Shown here: positions 42,847 to 52,010 of the stretch, in pieces | How the letters are laid out: every line of letters starts with the position of its first letter | Position numbering within the stretch: position 1 is the stretch's first letter | Assembly: GCA_905221605.1 (NCBI GenBank) | Contig: CAJNDS010002546.1 | Location: 33,501-97,500 of the forward strand | Source: Symbiodinium natans | Taxonomy: Eukaryota; Sar; Dinophyceae; Suessiales; Symbiodiniaceae | Direction of reading: 5' to 3' | Length of the DNA: 64,000 nt | The notes under the pieces: model-generated | Seen by the model: only the letters and a program-made list of their open reading frames with translations | Told to the model about the DNA's origin: nothing | The model's database searches: none | Position numbers and translations under genes: made by a program

Positions 42847-44127
42847 ATGCCTCGTGGCCGTGATGATGGTTTGGGTTGGAACCCTGATGCTGTGGAGCCA
42901 ATGGAGCTCACAGAACCTACAGAGCCCATGGAACTCACAGAACCCATGGAGCCAATGGAACTCACAGAACCCATGGAGCCGATGGAACCCGCAGAGCCCA
43001 TGGAAGAAGGGGAACAAGAAGAAGAAATGGAGCCACGAAGAAAGGAGATCAAGATTCACCGTGTTGGCATGGGAAAAGGCTACGGATCTTCAGCAAGCAG
43101 TTCAGCTGAAGGAAGTGGAAGTGCACCAAGGTATATGCCTCCAAAGCCGAAGAAGAAGCCCGAACGACCAGTGGTGGAAGGAAGAGATTACATTCCCTTG
43201 GAAGGGGGAGAACCAGACGGGCCAGTGGAGATCGGGAGTCCTAGTTCCTCTAGCCCCGAAACTACAATGGTGTACCAAGAGGCACCACCTACACCAAGAA
43301 GGGAGCCGAGAACACTTTCGTCTGGGCACATCGCCTTGGAGCTGCAAGAGCAGCAAGTGTCTGCTGAGCAACGCAGGCGAAGGCAGCTGGAGAGACTCTC
43401 TGCACTCGCAGCAGAGACGGAAAGGATCCAACGGCGAGCAAGGGAACGAGCCTTGCAGGAACCAGTTCGGTTTCCAAAGTCAGGAGGGCCACCGCCACCA
43501 GCGGGCCCAGAACCAGAGCAAGCTCCAGAGTGTCCACCGCCAGGACAAGAACGAGCTCCAGAGTGTCCACCTCCGGACCCAATGCCGAGTGGTACGAAGC
43601 TTCCTCTTCACACGCTGGACGGGGAACCCAGCAACGCAGCAGTGGCGGAACACATCCGCCGGAATGAGGAAGAGTATGCTGCAAGACGTGCCGGTGCAAT
43701 TCCTTCAGGAGACGAAGCAAGAGCCAGGGAATCCAAGGAATTTGCTCGTGGAGTTGCATACTTTCGAGCCAGGTACGGCCAGCGAAGCCAAAGCAGTGGA
43801 ACAGCGAGTTCCAGCCGAGACACGGGGCCTGGGACCCTACAACCCAGGACGGGACCTGGGACCCTACAACCCAGGATGGAAGATGCGAGAAATGAGCCAG
43901 GGAGCAGTTCCAGAGGACCACCTCCGAAGGAACGACCTGCTGGAAGCAAGGCGCCACCTCCAGAGCCAAAGGGACCACCACCGAAGCGAGGGGGAGCAAC
44001 GCAAGCCACTACGCTCTACCCGAATTCTCCTTGGAGGAGAGCAGAAAGGAGGAGAATGCGAGAAAGGGGCGAGGAGCCAAACCCTGGAAATGAGGAAGAT
44101 GAATGGGGAGATTGGTCAGGACGATGA
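42847..44127 (+). CDS. Leader ORF of the retrotransposon (426 aa)
   Basis: ATG 37 bp after the LTR in a GCC-ATG-C context. The N-terminus has tandem MELTEPMEP-type motifs (residues about 18-53). An Arg/Glu helical segment follows (about 160-205) and the rest is proline-rich (CPPPGQERAPECPPPDP, KAPPPEPKGPPPKR). No known domain. The frame ends at TGA 44125, yet the same frame stays open to the gag ATG at 44305, so the two could be one protein if the UGA were suppressed or is a mutation. Probably an N-terminal Gag-like structural part. Confidence 0.6.
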   Translation: MPRGRDDGLGWNPDAVEPMELTEPTEPMELTEPMEPMELTEPMEPMEPAEPMEEGEQEEEMEPRRKEIKIHRVGMGKGYGSSASSSAEGSGSAPRYMPPKPKKKPERPVVEGRDYIPLEGGEPDGPVEIGSPSSSSPETTMVYQEAPPTPRREPRTLSSGHIALELQEQQVSAEQRRRRQLERLSALAAETERIQRRARERALQEPVRFPKSGGPPPPAGPEPEQAPECPPPGQERAPECPPPDPMPSGTKLPLHTLDGEPSNAAVAEHIRRNEEEYAARRAGAIPSGDEARARESKEFARGVAYFRARYGQRSQSSGTASSSRDTGPGTLQPRTGPGTLQPRMEDARNEPGSSSRGPPPKERPAGSKAPPPEPKGPPPKRGGATQATTLYPNSPWRRAERRRMRERGEEPNPGNEEDEWGDWSGR

Positions 44128-44128
44128 G

Positions 44129-44245
44129 GTCGACTACCAGAAGGAGAAAGCAGAGATCGACTACCAGAAGGAGAAAGCAGAGATCGACTACCAGAAGAGA
44201 AAGCAGAGATCGACTACCAGGAGGAGAAAACAGAGATCGACTACC
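44129..44245 (+). repeat. 27-bp tandem repeat around the UGA
   Basis: Units CGACTACCAGAAGGAGAAAG plus CAGAGAT, four copies and a partial. The third unit is 26 bp, lacking one base, which changes the reading frame in the middle of the repeat. Confidence 0.9.
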
Positions 44246-44304
44246 AGGAGGAATCAAAATTCTATGGCCTATGTACAAACAAGAGCCTCTACTCCGACAA
44301 GACT

Positions 44305-46233
44305 ATGAATGGAACAAGAGATCCATTGGTGATGTGGATTTGGACCAGCATTCCAGGAGCAAAGAACCTCTACGACCCCAAGACTATGCAATTCGATTAC
44401 AATGGAGCAATGGCAATGATGCTTATGCTTGGAGTATCAGGTGCGATCATGTTGTGCATTGGATGTTTGCAAGCGACAGTGCACTTGCAGTCATGTCGTC
44501 AGTCATGTTTGTGGAGATTGCAACATTCATGTTTTCGGAGGCGCTTGAGCAGAGGGGCACGGAGAGATCACTTGCGTTCGTGTGCTTGTGTGAGAAAACA
44601 ACAGAGAGGAGCGATGCTGTGTGTGCTTGTCGTGTTACAGTTTTCTGCAGTGCAAGGGATGCAGCAGAATGGACCACCCCAACAACCCACAGAACTTTCT
44701 GAAATTCTGACTGCATTGACAAGGGCGACCCAAGTTGGAATGAGTGCGCTACAAAGGTTGGAGCAACAAGCAAGCAGTTCGGATGATCTGAACCGAAGGA
44801 TTGAAAGTGCGACAAAGGCGATCAAGGCACCAGATGTTTGGAACCCACAAGCCTCGGGAGAGCATCCACCGGATTTTACAACCTGGAAACATCAGTTTCT
44901 GAATTGGCTAGGTTTTGCCGATTCGCAGTACTCAGAAGCTCTAAGTATGATTGAAAGTCTGGGAGCAACGCCGATCGATGTTTCGACTCTCACTACAGTG
45001 GAGAGAGAACTTTCGACAAAGCTTTACCACATACTGACTTCGTATATGCGGGGAGCAGCAACGCAACTGTCTCGAAATTGGAGCAGGGAGCGATGTGGGT
45101 ATCGTCTCTATCAAAGTTTGCTTTGGGAATACCAACCAGCCACCAAACAACGAGCTCTAACCCTCAGTCAAGCGATTGGGATGTTTCCCAACTTCGATGG
45201 GGCCAAGAGCATGGTGGAGCAGATTGGTTCACTGGAAAACCTTGTTCGGGAGTACGAGATCGCTTCAGGAAAGACCTACGATCGAGATTTGTTGATGGGA
45301 GTTTTGCTTCGATGTTCACCGAGGGCGATTCGAGACCACCTTACTTTGACAATGCCCGAAGGAACAAACTACATGTCAGTGAAGCAAGCGATTCTTTCAT
45401 ACGAGCAAAGCAGCAAAACTTGGGATTACCAGACGGTGTTGAAGCAAAAGACCTTGCAGAACACAGCGAGCAGTTCGAATGCAGATCAAGGACCAGCACC
45501 AATGGAAGTGGATGCAGTGTACGAGAAAGGAGGAGGAAAAGGAAACAAAGGCAACAAAGGAAACAAAGGAGGAAAAGGATCCTACTCGTGGTCAAGCTTT
45601 GGAGCAGGATTTCGCCAATGGAGAAAAGGTGGACGAAAAGGAAGCTACAAAGGAGGAAAGAAAGGACGAGGCAAAGGTTTCCACAAAGGAGGAAAGAAAG
45701 GCGGAAAGAAAGGTGGAAAGCATGGCAAAAGAGGAAAGAAAGGTGGAGGAAAGAAGTTGGACAGAGATGTTTGCCGATTCTGCAAGCAGCGAGGACATTG
45801 GGGAAACGAGTGTCCAAACCGCAATGTTCGAGAAGTGCAGGCGAGCGAGGCCAGCACCGAGGTACCCCACTCGACAGTCGAGTCTGTTACTCCGTCGCAG
45901 AGTGCGAGCCAATACAGGATAAGGAGAGTGAGGAACATTGATTTCCATCACATTGCGAACACACCACCTGACGGCACAGAGCACTATGAGCTTAGCGAAG
46001 TTTCAGAAGAAGAAGGTGATTGGTTCACCAGAAGGATAGAGGTGCAAGGACCAGAGTGCTACTACATCGGGGATGAGAGTGAGAACAAACAAGATCATGA
46101 GAGTGATGAGCTGTATCAATGGTATGAAAACAGCTTGGAAAGAGTTCAAGGAGGATTGGGACCTCCAGGAGGATTGGAACCTCTGAATCAAGGAGGATTG
46201 GAACCTCTGAGTCAGGAGGATTGGAACCTCTGA
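44305..46233 (+). CDS. Gag polyprotein of the copia element
   Basis: 642 codons. Hydrophobic stretches near residues 31-54 (AMAMMLMLGVSGAIMLCIGC) and 101-117, then a helical capsid-like region (LTTVERELSTKLYHIL, LLWEYQPATKQRALTLSQAI), a Gly/Lys-rich basic segment (about 410-485) and a CCHC zinc knuckle CRFCKQRGHWGNEC at 490-503 for RNA packaging. The end consists of GGLEPL repeats that run into pol. The start is uncertain because the frame is open upstream to 44128. Confidence 0.8.
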   Translation: MNGTRDPLVMWIWTSIPGAKNLYDPKTMQFDYNGAMAMMLMLGVSGAIMLCIGCLQATVHLQSCRQSCLWRLQHSCFRRRLSRGARRDHLRSCACVRKQQRGAMLCVLVVLQFSAVQGMQQNGPPQQPTELSEILTALTRATQVGMSALQRLEQQASSSDDLNRRIESATKAIKAPDVWNPQASGEHPPDFTTWKHQFLNWLGFADSQYSEALSMIESLGATPIDVSTLTTVERELSTKLYHILTSYMRGAATQLSRNWSRERCGYRLYQSLLWEYQPATKQRALTLSQAIGMFPNFDGAKSMVEQIGSLENLVREYEIASGKTYDRDLLMGVLLRCSPRAIRDHLTLTMPEGTNYMSVKQAILSYEQSSKTWDYQTVLKQKTLQNTASSSNADQGPAPMEVDAVYEKGGGKGNKGNKGNKGGKGSYSWSSFGAGFRQWRKGGRKGSYKGGKKGRGKGFHKGGKKGGKKGGKHGKRGKKGGGKKLDRDVCRFCKQRGHWGNECPNRNVREVQASEASTEVPHSTVESVTPSQSASQYRIRRVRNIDFHHIANTPPDGTEHYELSEVSEEEGDWFTRRIEVQGPECYYIGDESENKQDHESDELYQWYENSLERVQGGLGPPGGLEPLNQGGLEPLSQEDWNL

Positions 46234-46240
46234 GTCAGGG
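46128..46240 (+). repeat. 24-bp repeat at the gag/pol junction
   Basis: GGAGGATTGGAACCTCTGA(A/G)TCA(A/G) units. The copy at 46211-46220 has CAGGAGG where its neighbours have CAAGGAGG and CAGGGAGG, one base fewer. That single base puts gag and pol in different frames. Confidence 0.9.
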
Positions 46241-49200
46241 AGGATCGGAACCTCTCAATGTGCGAATGGTCCAGTTGGACACAAAGCAACATGTGGTGAT
46301 CTTGGATTCAGGAGCAGATGTGAGTTTGTTACCACGAAGATTGTCGGATGCAGGCGTCGAAGTTTCGACCCCAACCTCTCTGAGGTTGCAAGACGCACAA
46401 GGGGGTGCGATGCGAGTTGAAGGTATGCGGCGAGCAGTTTTGCAGTTCAGTAGCTGCAGTGTGACTGAGGACTTTGTGTTGTCGGACACCAATAACATCT
46501 TGCTGTCTTTAGGAAGGCTACTCAAAAATGGATGGAAGTTTGTGTCAGTGGGATGCAAACAGCGCCAGGGGGGCGAGACCTGGGGAGAAGAAACCCAGGC
46601 GGGGGAACTTGTATCTCCCGATGGTAAGGCACGGGTGCCTGTGGAATACCAGAGGAATAGCTTGAGATTGACAGCGGAAGTTAGAGGAGTCGAGCAAGTC
46701 AGGGCAGTCAAGGTGACTTTGGCCTATGACTTTGGTAAAGTCCCAGAGAAGGATTGGAGCCTTCTACCGAATGGAACGCCAGTCCATCGCCATTTTGGAC
46801 TTGAGTTTGTAAAGCCGCCGACAGGTACTTGGAAGTACAGGACCACCATCGTGAAGGTGGGCAACGAATGGGAAGTGATTGAAGCAACGGAATTGCTCGA
46901 GCGAAAATCCGACTTGGAAGATCGAATACCGGGATTGCTTTTTCGATCAGAAATTCTCACATTCTTGCACAGGACACCAGAGTATCTGGACAAGTGCTTG
47001 GTAGAAGAGGTAGCACCAGAAGAAGCACCAAAGGAGGAAGAAAAGAAGATGGAAGAGGAGCCAGAATGGTTTGGAAGAGAAAGAGGAGCTCCAGAAGAGT
47101 TGCAGGTGCCAGTGCCGAAAGGAGTTGTGAAGCAGCAAGGAAAGGCAGGAGGACACCAAGAGTTGGAACTCGACATGGGAAGTACTATTGTGGTGAATGG
47201 AGAGTCACTCACAGCAACGAGTGAGATTGAGAAGCTGCGAGAAGGTTGTCGGTATTTGGGTTTGAGCGTCTCAGGGTCAAAGGTGAAGATGTTCAGGAGA
47301 CTGTGCAACTACCTCACCGAAGACAGAGATGAGGACGCAGAAGAAGTTGCAGACAGGCTGAGGAAGCAAAGGCCCAAAGCAAGAACAAGACCCGGAGTGC
47401 CCGAACCGACAGAAGCAGAGATTGAAGAGCATATGGCAACCCACATGCCAATGCAACCATGGTGTGATTTCTGTGCAGCAGCAAAGTCGAAACAGGACCA
47501 TACCCCACAAAGCAGTGAAGCAAAGTATGAAGACCCAGGAAAGCCAGTGATCCAGATGGACTTCATGTACATGGGTCAGAACAGTGTGAGTCTGATCATT
47601 CTTGATTCATGGACTCGATTTTCGTGGGCGATTCCAGTGCCGGGGAAAGCACCGACGAAGAAGTTGGCCGAGAAAGTGGTGAAGTTTTCTCTCGAGATGA
47701 ACTACATTTCCGAAGAAGTTCTGTTTGCGATTGATGTGGAGCCAGCGACAACAGCCTTACTGGATTTGATTGTAGCAATACGACAAAAGTTAGGCTACAA
47801 GGCTGGAAAGTATCCAAACAAGCCCTACCACAAAGGAAGAACAGCGAGAGTGGAACGCCACATTCAGAACCTCAGGAGACAAAGCCTCACGATGATTGAA
47901 ATGGTCGAGGATCGGATTGGGGAAAAGATTCCTGAAGATCATGCTTTACGAGCGTGGGCAATTCACCACGCAGCATGGTTGTTCAACAGGTACCACCTAC
48001 ACTCAGGGACGCAGAGTACAGCTTTCCAATTGGTCTACGGGAGACCATACCAAGGGCAGATTTTACCCTTCGGAGAGTATGTGTTTGGTCTGGCCAAGCC
48101 TGGAGGAGTGAAGAATCGATCCTTGTGGACAGGAGGAATATGGGTTGGAAAGGACGACCGGGACATGGACGTGATTACATCAAAAGATGGGATCTTTACG
48201 TCAAGATCTGTGCGGCGCACACAACCAGCGTGGCGCGCACGTGAGACCCTTCAACTTCAGGGTTCTCCTTGGACGAAGAAAGCCCCAAGGCTAGGGCACA
48301 CCGCGCATGCGGCACCGTTACCGAGAATCATGGAAGAACCAGGCAAAGAGAAAGAAGGAGGAGAAAATGAGCCAGAGCCAGCAGGAGATGAAGCAGGATC
48401 TGATGTGGAAAGTTCAAAGCATGACACAATCAGTGATCTATTGCTGAGCAGTGGTCAACCTACACCTCGAAGTTCATCAACGGATTCCAACCAAGGCGGG
48501 GGACAAAAGAGAGAAACTGAAGGAGAAGAAAGAGAGGAACCTGCGAAAGCTAGTAAAACAGCAGATGCTGAGGAGCCACCAACGAAGCAACAAAAGACTG
48601 CGGAAAGTTCACCTACAAGTGCTGATCCTGGAAGTCCGAAAGGAAGTCTATTTCCACCGTTGTACGCCGGACAGGTAGAAGAACAGGAAGACGAAACAGG
48701 ATATCATGAAGATGACCTTTGGGAAGAAAGAGTCTGGAAGGAATGCGAAGAGGAATATGAAGCGGATAGTGAAGGAGAAGAAGAAGATGAGGATCGACCA
48801 CCGAAAGTCAGCGAAGAGGAACTTGAAAGATTGGATGCAGAGGCAGGAAAAGCTGAACTTGACAAACTCGCCAACATGAAGGTTGTGAAGACGATCAAGA
48901 AGGAAGAGTGTTCAGAGGAAGGTAAGTTTCTGACACTAAGGACAGTTTTCGATTGGAGAAAGAGAGATGGAGTTTGGAAGCGTAGATGCAGAATTGTGTG
49001 TCGGGAATTCCGTGCGGGAGCCCAGAGCACGGAGGAGACTTTTAGTCCTACGTCAGGACACGCAGCAGTGCGAATGATGTTTCTTTTTCATCTCATCTAC
49101 AATTGGGAGCTTACAGTTCTTGACATTCGTGACGCATTCTTGCAAGTCACGCAGAAAGCTCTGATGTATGCTGATATCTCACCGTGGATTCGAACACTAC

Positions 49201-51350
49201 TTGGTTTGGATGAAGACCATGTATGGAAAGTGGAGAAGTGTCTGCCAGGGCAAAGATCAGCGGCAGAACAATGGTTTACCCATTTGGTTGAGATTTTGAA
49301 GCGTTTGGGATTTGAGCAATTTGTTGGGATACCCTCAATCTTGAAGCACCGAGTGAAGAAGATTGCAGTGTCGATTCATGTCGACGACGAGCTAGTTGCA
49401 GGTGCGAAAGGCGAAGGAAGATGGCTGATATGCGAGCTAGAGAAGTTTTTCAAGCTCACAGTTGAGGGACCGTTCCCATCCCACCGGGGATCGGGAGAAC
49501 AGCTTCATTACCTGAAGAGGACCTATGAGTTCCTTGAAGAAGGAATTTTGGTGACAGTGTCGAAGAAGCACTACGAGAAGCTTAAAGGACTCTACAAGCT
49601 GGGGAACCGAAAGCCAAGACAAACCCCAGAGCACCAGCTGATTGGAACAGTGGACAATTCCAAAGAACTGGAGGAGAACGAGTGCAAGAAGTTTCGTTCA
49701 GCGTTGGGAACACTGTTGTACATTTCTCAAGACCGATGGGATTTACAGCATGTGACGAAGTGTTTGGCAAGTAAGATGTCGAAGCCAACGGAACAAGCGT
49801 TAACCTGTTTGAAACAAGCTTTGCTCTATGTGCAAGGAACAGAGCAACTGGGATTCCTACTGAAGTACACAAAGGTTGGAAACAAGATGATGGATGCGAT
49901 CTATCAAAGAGAAGAGCAAGAAGAAGAAGACGAAGAAAAGAAAGGAACACACAGTATGGAAGTATTCACGGATGCAGATTGGGCATCAGACCGTGAAGCG
50001 AGATGGTCTACATCATCAGTGATTGTGTGTGTGAATGCAGTGCCAGTACTTTCGTATAGCAGGACCCAGAAAGCTACAGCTTTAAGTTCGGCAGAGTCCG
50101 AAGTGCTAGCATGCTCAGGAGGAGCATCAGAAGCGATGTTACTGAAGAAGTTGTGGATGTTTCTTGCAGGAAAGTTACTCGTGGAGATCCGGATGGATTC
50201 AAGTGCGGGAAGACAATGGATGATGCGAACAGGAGTCGGAGGACTCAAACATATCGATCTGAGAGTATTATGGCTTCAGCGAGGGGTGAAGAACAACAGC
50301 TTCAAAGCAAAGCCAGTGCCTACCAAATTAAACATTGCCGACTTGAATACAAAGCGCTTAGGAGTATCTCGAAGGAGATTTCTCATGTACCATATTGGAG
50401 CCATGGTGTGGAATGGAGAAAGTCATGAGCGTTATGGGAAAGAAGAAGCAATGGAACATGTGGCAGGTGAAGTTTGCCGAAGCCAAGTTCGAGCACTACG
50501 TGCAACTTTGTTGAATGAGCGAGGAAGCAAGACGGCTAGAGCGATGTACTTGACAATGATGGTGAATATGATTTCTCAGATTGCAGGACAGCCAGACGAT
50601 TTTGGAGGACGAGAACGAGAAGAACGAGAATTTGTTTTCATCTATGTGAAGGAAGTGAGTGGATGGATTATTCTTTTCAGTGTGCTACTAGGAGGAATTT
50701 TCGCTTTACTCTTGTTCTACATGGTCGAGCAGAAGGTGAACGAAGGACGACAGGAACCACAGGAAGAAGGACCACAGGAACCACAGGAAGAAGGACCACA
50801 GGAACCACAGGAAGAAGGACCACAGGAACCACAGGAAGAAGGACCACAGGAACCACAGGAAGAAGGACCACAGGAACCACAGGAAGAAGGACCACAGGAA
50901 CCGCAGGAAGAAGGACCACAGGAACCGCAGGAGGAATTCACTATTCGAAGATTTGTGCAAAAGTATTGTCCGCCCGATGAGGATGATGTTCAACGTACAG
51001 CAAGGGCAGTCAATATGTATTTCCGTGATGCACCAGAGGATTCAGCGACAGGCAGTGGTAATGGGATGCCTGGAATCAGTACAGTACCAGCAAGCCAAAT
51101 CCATGTGAATGACGAAGAGCTTGCAAGGCGATTTCAAGAATGGGGAATGGTTAATATCATTCCTATGGCACAGGATGTGGACGAACAGCTACGAGCACAA
51201 CCCCAGTATGTGTACACGCCTCATGGCAAGAGGTACCACCGACCTACATGTGCAGATGTGCAAAGGTCAGAGAGATTCACTTACAGTGCAGCAGTGCATG
51301 CGAGATTGCACTACCGTCCTTGTGGCAATTGCAGGCCCGGGACCATGTGA
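46221..51350 (+). CDS. Pol polyprotein (protease, integrase, RT, RNase H, C-terminal extension)
   Basis: The frame is open from 46128; TTG at 46221 is only a nominal start, and expression likely needs a -1 shift or an intact repeat upstream. Aspartic protease DSGAD at residues 29-33. Integrase zinc region H404-x3-H408-x6-C415-x2-C418 and a D447/D505/E545 triad. Reverse transcriptase: VLDIRDAFLQV (D968) and HVDD (1054-1057, His instead of the usual Tyr). RNase H: FTDADWASD (about 1249) and LSSAESEVLA. After RNase H come a membrane-type helix (about 1482-1504), eight GPQEPQEE repeats, and a Cys/His-rich end (GKRYHRPTCADVQ ... HYRPCGNC). Confidence 0.9.
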   Translation: MEPLSQGGSEPLNVRMVQLDTKQHVVILDSGADVSLLPRRLSDAGVEVSTPTSLRLQDAQGGAMRVEGMRRAVLQFSSCSVTEDFVLSDTNNILLSLGRLLKNGWKFVSVGCKQRQGGETWGEETQAGELVSPDGKARVPVEYQRNSLRLTAEVRGVEQVRAVKVTLAYDFGKVPEKDWSLLPNGTPVHRHFGLEFVKPPTGTWKYRTTIVKVGNEWEVIEATELLERKSDLEDRIPGLLFRSEILTFLHRTPEYLDKCLVEEVAPEEAPKEEEKKMEEEPEWFGRERGAPEELQVPVPKGVVKQQGKAGGHQELELDMGSTIVVNGESLTATSEIEKLREGCRYLGLSVSGSKVKMFRRLCNYLTEDRDEDAEEVADRLRKQRPKARTRPGVPEPTEAEIEEHMATHMPMQPWCDFCAAAKSKQDHTPQSSEAKYEDPGKPVIQMDFMYMGQNSVSLIILDSWTRFSWAIPVPGKAPTKKLAEKVVKFSLEMNYISEEVLFAIDVEPATTALLDLIVAIRQKLGYKAGKYPNKPYHKGRTARVERHIQNLRRQSLTMIEMVEDRIGEKIPEDHALRAWAIHHAAWLFNRYHLHSGTQSTAFQLVYGRPYQGQILPFGEYVFGLAKPGGVKNRSLWTGGIWVGKDDRDMDVITSKDGIFTSRSVRRTQPAWRARETLQLQGSPWTKKAPRLGHTAHAAPLPRIMEEPGKEKEGGENEPEPAGDEAGSDVESSKHDTISDLLLSSGQPTPRSSSTDSNQGGGQKRETEGEEREEPAKASKTADAEEPPTKQQKTAESSPTSADPGSPKGSLFPPLYAGQVEEQEDETGYHEDDLWEERVWKECEEEYEADSEGEEEDEDRPPKVSEEELERLDAEAGKAELDKLANMKVVKTIKKEECSEEGKFLTLRTVFDWRKRDGVWKRRCRIVCREFRAGAQSTEETFSPTSGHAAVRMMFLFHLIYNWELTVLDIRDAFLQVTQKALMYADISPWIRTLLGLDEDHVWKVEKCLPGQRSAAEQWFTHLVEILKRLGFEQFVGIPSILKHRVKKIAVSIHVDDELVAGAKGEGRWLICELEKFFKLTVEGPFPSHRGSGEQLHYLKRTYEFLEEGILVTVSKKHYEKLKGLYKLGNRKPRQTPEHQLIGTVDNSKELEENECKKFRSALGTLLYISQDRWDLQHVTKCLASKMSKPTEQALTCLKQALLYVQGTEQLGFLLKYTKVGNKMMDAIYQREEQEEEDEEKKGTHSMEVFTDADWASDREARWSTSSVIVCVNAVPVLSYSRTQKATALSSAESEVLACSGGASEAMLLKKLWMFLAGKLLVEIRMDSSAGRQWMMRTGVGGLKHIDLRVLWLQRGVKNNSFKAKPVPTKLNIADLNTKRLGVSRRRFLMYHIGAMVWNGESHERYGKEEAMEHVAGEVCRSQVRALRATLLNERGSKTARAMYLTMMVNMISQIAGQPDDFGGREREEREFVFIYVKEVSGWIILFSVLLGGIFALLLFYMVEQKVNEGRQEPQEEGPQEPQEEGPQEPQEEGPQEPQEEGPQEPQEEGPQEPQEEGPQEPQEEGPQEPQEEFTIRRFVQKYCPPDEDDVQRTARAVNMYFRDAPEDSATGSGNGMPGISTVPASQIHVNDEELARRFQEWGMVNIIPMAQDVDEQLRAQPQYVYTPHGKRYHRPTCADVQRSERFTYSAAVHARLHYRPCGNCRPGTM
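50754..50935 (+). repeat. 24-bp coding repeat (GPQEPQEE) in pol C-terminus
   Basis: Seven to eight tandem copies of a 24-bp unit, nearly identical. Frames on the other strand across it are artefacts. Confidence 0.95.
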
Positions 51351-51590
51351 GTGAATGATGGAATGTTTCACTTTTCCGTACAGTGTGAGCTACAACGAGT
51401 ACAAGCTTACCTGAGCGAAGTGTTACCCACGAGGAAGCAGTGGGAACAGTTTTCACCGAGTGCAAGGACTCCAATAGGGAGAGCACAACGAGGCCATCGC
51501 ACAATACCAGATGAGCCCAACGACATACCTGTACAGTTTCTACAAACCCGTTACTGTAGAGTGATGTTGAGCTTACAGTTCGCACAACAT

Positions 51591-51600
51591 CAAGGCGGGG
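51591..51600 (+). other. Polypurine tract
   Basis: CAAGGCGGGG directly before the 3' LTR; purine-rich apart from its C at 51591 and an internal C, the usual site for plus-strand priming. Confidence 0.65.
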
Positions 51601-51735
51601 TGTAAAGTTTTTCTACTACCTGGGAACCCCACCTACCAACCCAAAGGGTTGATGAGCATGTGTGGATTTGTGACTCATGTTTTACCGACAGCGCCTTTAC
51701 CGGTTCAAGGAAAAAGAGCGACTTGAAGTTTAGCA
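51601..51735 (+). repeat. 3' LTR (135 bp)
   Basis: Identical to the 5' LTR. Confidence 0.95.
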
Positions 51736-51740
51736 TTATT
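51736..51740 (+). repeat. Target-site duplication, right
   Basis: TTATT immediately after the 3' LTR. Confidence 0.95.
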
Positions 51741-51769
51741 ATAGTGAAAGCTTATCATTTAGGGGGGGG

Positions 51770-52010
51770 TCTTTATGGGATGTACCCTTTTTTTCGGAAA
51801 CTCCGACATGAACCCGTATGGACAGTCAGTGATGTGGCTCGAGCGAGGCCAGCGAAGAGCTGAGCGAAGCAGTCTGCTCAGACTCACTGACACAAGTGAA
51901 GCCCGAGTTTCCGAAAACAGGGGTACATTTTCGAAGTCCTCTCAAAACAGAATCATAATATTTAGGAGGTATATATTAAAAATCACCCCTATTTTCGGAA
52001 ACTCTAAATA
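51770..52010 (+). repeat. Foldback segment downstream of the copia element
   Basis: GGGATGTACCCTTTTTTTCG with GGAAACTCCG near 51776-51810 is repeated in inverse as CGAGTTTCCGAAAACAGGGGTACAT near 51903-51930. A further CCCCTATTTTCGGAAACTC lies near 51987. A MITE-like remnant into or beside which the retrotransposon inserted. Confidence 0.65.

Larger units (their letters stand above)
42675..51735 (+). mobile_element. Ty1/copia LTR retrotransposon, structurally complete
   Basis: 9,061 bp bounded by two identical 135-bp LTRs (TGTAAAG...TTTAGCA) and a perfect 5-bp target duplication TTATT. It has a primer-binding site, a purine-rich tract, a leader ORF, gag with a zinc knuckle, and a pol with domains in copia order (protease, integrase, RT, RNase H) followed by an unusual C-terminal extension. 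Identical LTRs imply very recent insertion. Two in-frame interruptions (UGA at 44125; frame change near 46215) may affect expression. Confidence 0.95.

Noticed and set aside
42734-44308. A 524-aa frame overlapping the leader ORF of the retrotransposon
   Set aside because: It begins inside the LTR and its text is Gln/Trp/Arg noise; the overlapping 426-codon frame has coherent composition and repeats.
45078-45941. 287-aa frame inside gag
   Set aside because: Shadow of gag in another frame over the Gly/Lys-rich region; no motif.
50663-50993. Thr/Gly/Arg, Val/Pro and Cys/Gly/Ser frames over the pol tail repeat
   Set aside because: All are shadow readings of the 24-bp GPQEPQEE repeat.
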